From Larus michahellis (Eukaryota; Chordata; Aves; Charadriiformes; Laridae), in NCBI RefSeq assembly GCF_964199755.1, contig NC_133897.1, positions 70,674,661 through 70,738,660 on the forward strand: a stretch of DNA of 64,000 nt, written 5' to 3'. Shown here one piece after another: positions 61,701-64,000 of the stretch. Below the pieces are notes generated by a model. It ran no database searches, was not told the DNA's origin, and saw only the letters and a list, made by a program, of their open reading frames with translations. The position numbers and the translations under genes are program-made. The stretch's first letter is position 1; every line of letters begins with the position of its first letter.

Positions 61701-63822
61701 CTTCCTTTGATGGTCCCTGGCACTTACCAGGCCTTCCATTAACTGGTTCAACCTGCCTGCCCAGCAGAAAACCTTTATTTATTTCAGCCAGGATTAGTTT
61801 TCCATCCTGGGAGGCCTGAGCTTCCAGAAGGGAAGCGGCACCAGTGGCCGGTAGGGTGCAGGAGGGCAGGGGAGGACACAGGACCGCCCGCTCCTTGAGG
61901 CAGCACTGACCCCATCTCTGGTTGCTCAGGCTTTCCCCAGCAGCGCAGGCTGATGGTTGCTTTGCAAGGCTTAATTCTTCATTACCGCTTGTGTTTAAGC
62001 CATGGCAGGGGTTCAGATCTGCCCAGTAACTCTTTCTATTAACTCCACAGGAATTGTGAAAAGGCTCCTCAAGTTGAAAGGGCGGGCAGCCTGGGTCACA
62101 GCCTCCCGGAGCCTGGGCTGACCAGGGTACAACAGCCCAGTTAGCAACCCTCGGACACAGGAGCCACCACGACACGGTGAGAAACAGGTTTTGGACAGTA
62201 TCAAGACACCTGCTTGGGAGACGGAGGAGTGTGCAGACTCTCCTCTCTCTTGGGCCTGGAGCTGCCTGTTGTTATGGACCAGGCCACCTTTCAAGGCTTT
62301 TCCAGCACGGTTATGCTTACACAACCACAGATAAAGTAACTACCGAATTCCCAGGCGGGGAGAAGCATTAGGCTTTGGCAAAAGAAACTTCTTCGTTTGC
62401 CGGTATAATCAAACACCTCCCTGAACAGCCTAAACTATACTGCTATACTGATTCTTTTCCAGTCATACCATAGTTTATATTTGGAAGTGATGGGTGGGTT
62501 GCCAGTGCAGTTACATCTGCAAAGATAGAGCATTTTCATAACCCTAACCAGTGCAGGTGTGCTGGCCAAATTTCAGGCTGATCCCTACAGTCTTTTGCAT
62601 AGCGGGGCCTTGTTTTCAGCTGGGGGGGGTCTCAGTCTTCACGCACTACTTGCGACTCAACTAATCAAGCGCTAAATTTACATTGGTGCTGCTCACCTCA
62701 GCTCGCTGCCTCAACCACCCAGCATTTTCTCTCTCCTCTTACCAGGCTTTGATAGCACTTTCTCAAAAATGCTCAGCCAGGAGCCAACCGGGAAAATACC
62801 CTCGCCTCCCAGTCCCAGAAAAATCCTCCGTGAGTTTTGGGGAAAACTAGGTGGGAGGTGGAGAACTGCAGAAGGGGCTGGATTGTCTCCCCACCAAAGG
62901 GTTTGCAGAGCAATAAGGTGCTTCAGCCTTACTGTCCCAAAAAATCGGGTCTGCTGCAAACCAGCGCGGCTGCGAGAGGGGCACAGCTGTCAGGATGCGC
63001 AGCCCCTTTCCTGGCACGTGCCACGGATGGCTTATCGCTCTGGGAGGGTGCCAGCCCCAGCCTATAGATACCACCGGCCTGACCGCTTTATTCCTCCCCC
63101 ATCCCACATCTCTTCCCCAAAGTAAATGTGGAGGGCTGAAGGCATACAACAAACTTCAGACTTTTTCAGCAGGTGGAGCCCAAAATTACCTTCCGGCTTC
63201 CAAACCTTTAAGGGGTAGAAGAAGCCTTCCTAGGCTTTTATGGCCAGGAGTTCCTCCCATTAGAGAGGTGAATGCTATACCAAGAAAAATGCACTAAATT
63301 CATATTTAAAGATCTTGTAGCACCCATTAAGGAGAAATTTTAAGAGTTGCCTATGACACCAACATCCCTCCCACAAAGAGGAAAAAAACCTGTACAATTA
63401 TTCTCCCAGAATCATCCCGTTACATATGCTTCTCTTTGTATTTGCTTACCACCACCTTCTAGGAATCAAACCTTCGCATAGGACAGCTTTACAAAGCTGC
63501 TTGAACCAACCTGCTTGACACCTATCACCATTAGGATATGCTGAAGGCCAGGGGCATTGAAAATCAATTATATTTTACAGCAAATATTCTTATTTAAAAA
63601 AAAAAAAAATAAGGTTTGGATGGGATTTGGCGAGCCTTGAAACTTCCACCACCACCTCAGCAACTAACACCTGCAGAAACCCACGCGCGAGGCAGCTCCA
63701 GCCCATCCTCACCCTCTCCCAGCCGCGCCAAGAGGTGAAGCGCTTGCTCCCGAGCTCTTGCAAAAGTATTTCAGAATTCACAGCAGCAGCATCCCATACC
63801 TGGATCACCACCGACTGGATGC

Positions 63823-63863
63823 GGGGGGGGGGGGGGGGGGATGGGGGGGCGGGGGGAAGGGGG
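63823..63863 (+). repeat. G-rich tract with potential to form a G-quadruplex
   Basis: Eighteen G are followed by further G runs of 7, 6 and 5 separated by one or two bases. The flank to 64000 is GC- and CpG-rich, consistent with the edge of a CpG island, probably that of E2F3a exon 1 just outside. Exact run lengths may be assembly-sensitive. Confidence 0.7.
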
Positions 63864-64000
63864 TGGTGTTAAAACCCCTTTTGCCCGGGCAGGGGCGCAG
63901 CGGGGTGGGAAGGGGTGAGGTGGGAAGGAGTTTAAGAGATCCCACGCCGCCGGGCGGGGGTCTTGGGCGGCGGGGGGGCAGGTGAGCGGCCGCCGGAGGC

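Larger units (their letters stand above)
32689..64000 (-). other. E2F3: E2F3 intron 1 (continues toward, and probably past, the right edge)
   Basis: No exon matching the long Ala- and Gly-rich E2F3a first exon was found, so exon 1a must lie beyond 64000 and this intron exceeds 31 kb here. It contains CR1 remnants (42.4, 45.1, 50.3 and 52.6 kb), simple repeats and a CpG-rich patch near 55.6 kb. Numerous ORFs up to 186 codons lack domains and splice context. Apart from the entries listed within it, I see no supported feature. Confidence 0.8.

Noticed and set aside
61615..62175. 186-codon minus-strand ORF in E2F3 intron 1
   Set aside because: No recognisable motif, no splice or promoter context, moderately GC-rich sequence where stops are rarer.
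63590..63811. Possible E2F3a exon 1 at the right edge (minus strand)
   Set aside because: The translation lacks the E2F3a leader features (Ala-rich stretch, TTNTSTTSC-like run) and the GTGAGG site near 63710 does not join exon 2 sensibly.
1..64000. CRISPR arrays, tRNA or rRNA genes, prokaryotic operons
   Set aside because: No regularly spaced repeats, no cloverleaf-like gene or rRNA signature was noticed, and all supported genes are spliced vertebrate genes.

Overview
The window is nuclear DNA from a vertebrate, most likely a bird. CR1-type LINE tails (one still carrying tandem ATTCTATG), solo retroviral LTRs and compact introns point to a bird, and the protein-coding exons match E2F3 and CDKAL1 of amniotes. 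No bacterial, organellar or CRISPR-like content was seen. Coding sequence is well below 3% of the window; the rest is intron, UTR, one CpG-island promoter and old transposons.

Layout, left to right. 1-15,900 is the 5' part of CDKAL1 on the minus strand: a CpG-island exon 1 ending at 15,781, the exon with the conserved start codon (12,650-12,816), a further coding exon (9,858-9,970), and more than 9.8 kb of the next intron. That intron holds two solo LTRs and a CR1 inserted into another CR1. 15,380-16,460 is the CpG island. A possible spliced transcript leaves it in the opposite direction (exons ending or starting at 16,067, 17,742-17,835 and 17,919), with a 59-codon ORF that begins like a signal peptide. 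20,520-32,688 is the 3' part of E2F3, also minus: six coding exons from the cyclin A-binding/NLS exon through the winged-helix, coiled-coil, marked-box and Rb-binding regions to the stop codon, then a 2 kb 3'UTR. 32,689-64,000 is E2F3 intron 1, with CR1 remnants, a small CpG-rich patch near 55.5-55.75 kb, and G-rich DNA at the right edge that probably approaches the E2F3a promoter, which lies outside.

E2F3 and CDKAL1 are in tandem (E2F3 upstream), the same order and relative orientation I recall from human 6p22.3. Here only about 4.6 kb separates the predicted E2F3 poly(A) site from CDKAL1 exon 1. E2F3 is a cell-cycle transcription factor. CDKAL1 is a tRNA-modifying methylthiotransferase. I know of no shared pathway.

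The most notable observations are: a textbook AT-AC (U12-type) intron in E2F3, proven by reading frame; a CDKAL1 5' end where two acceptors 11 nt apart convert an exon-1 ORF either into a uORF stopping 2 nt before the main start or into an in-frame N-terminal extension; the divergent small-ORF transcript; and a CpG-rich patch in E2F3 intron 1 whose last three exon bases would be ATG and would splice in frame to exon 2.
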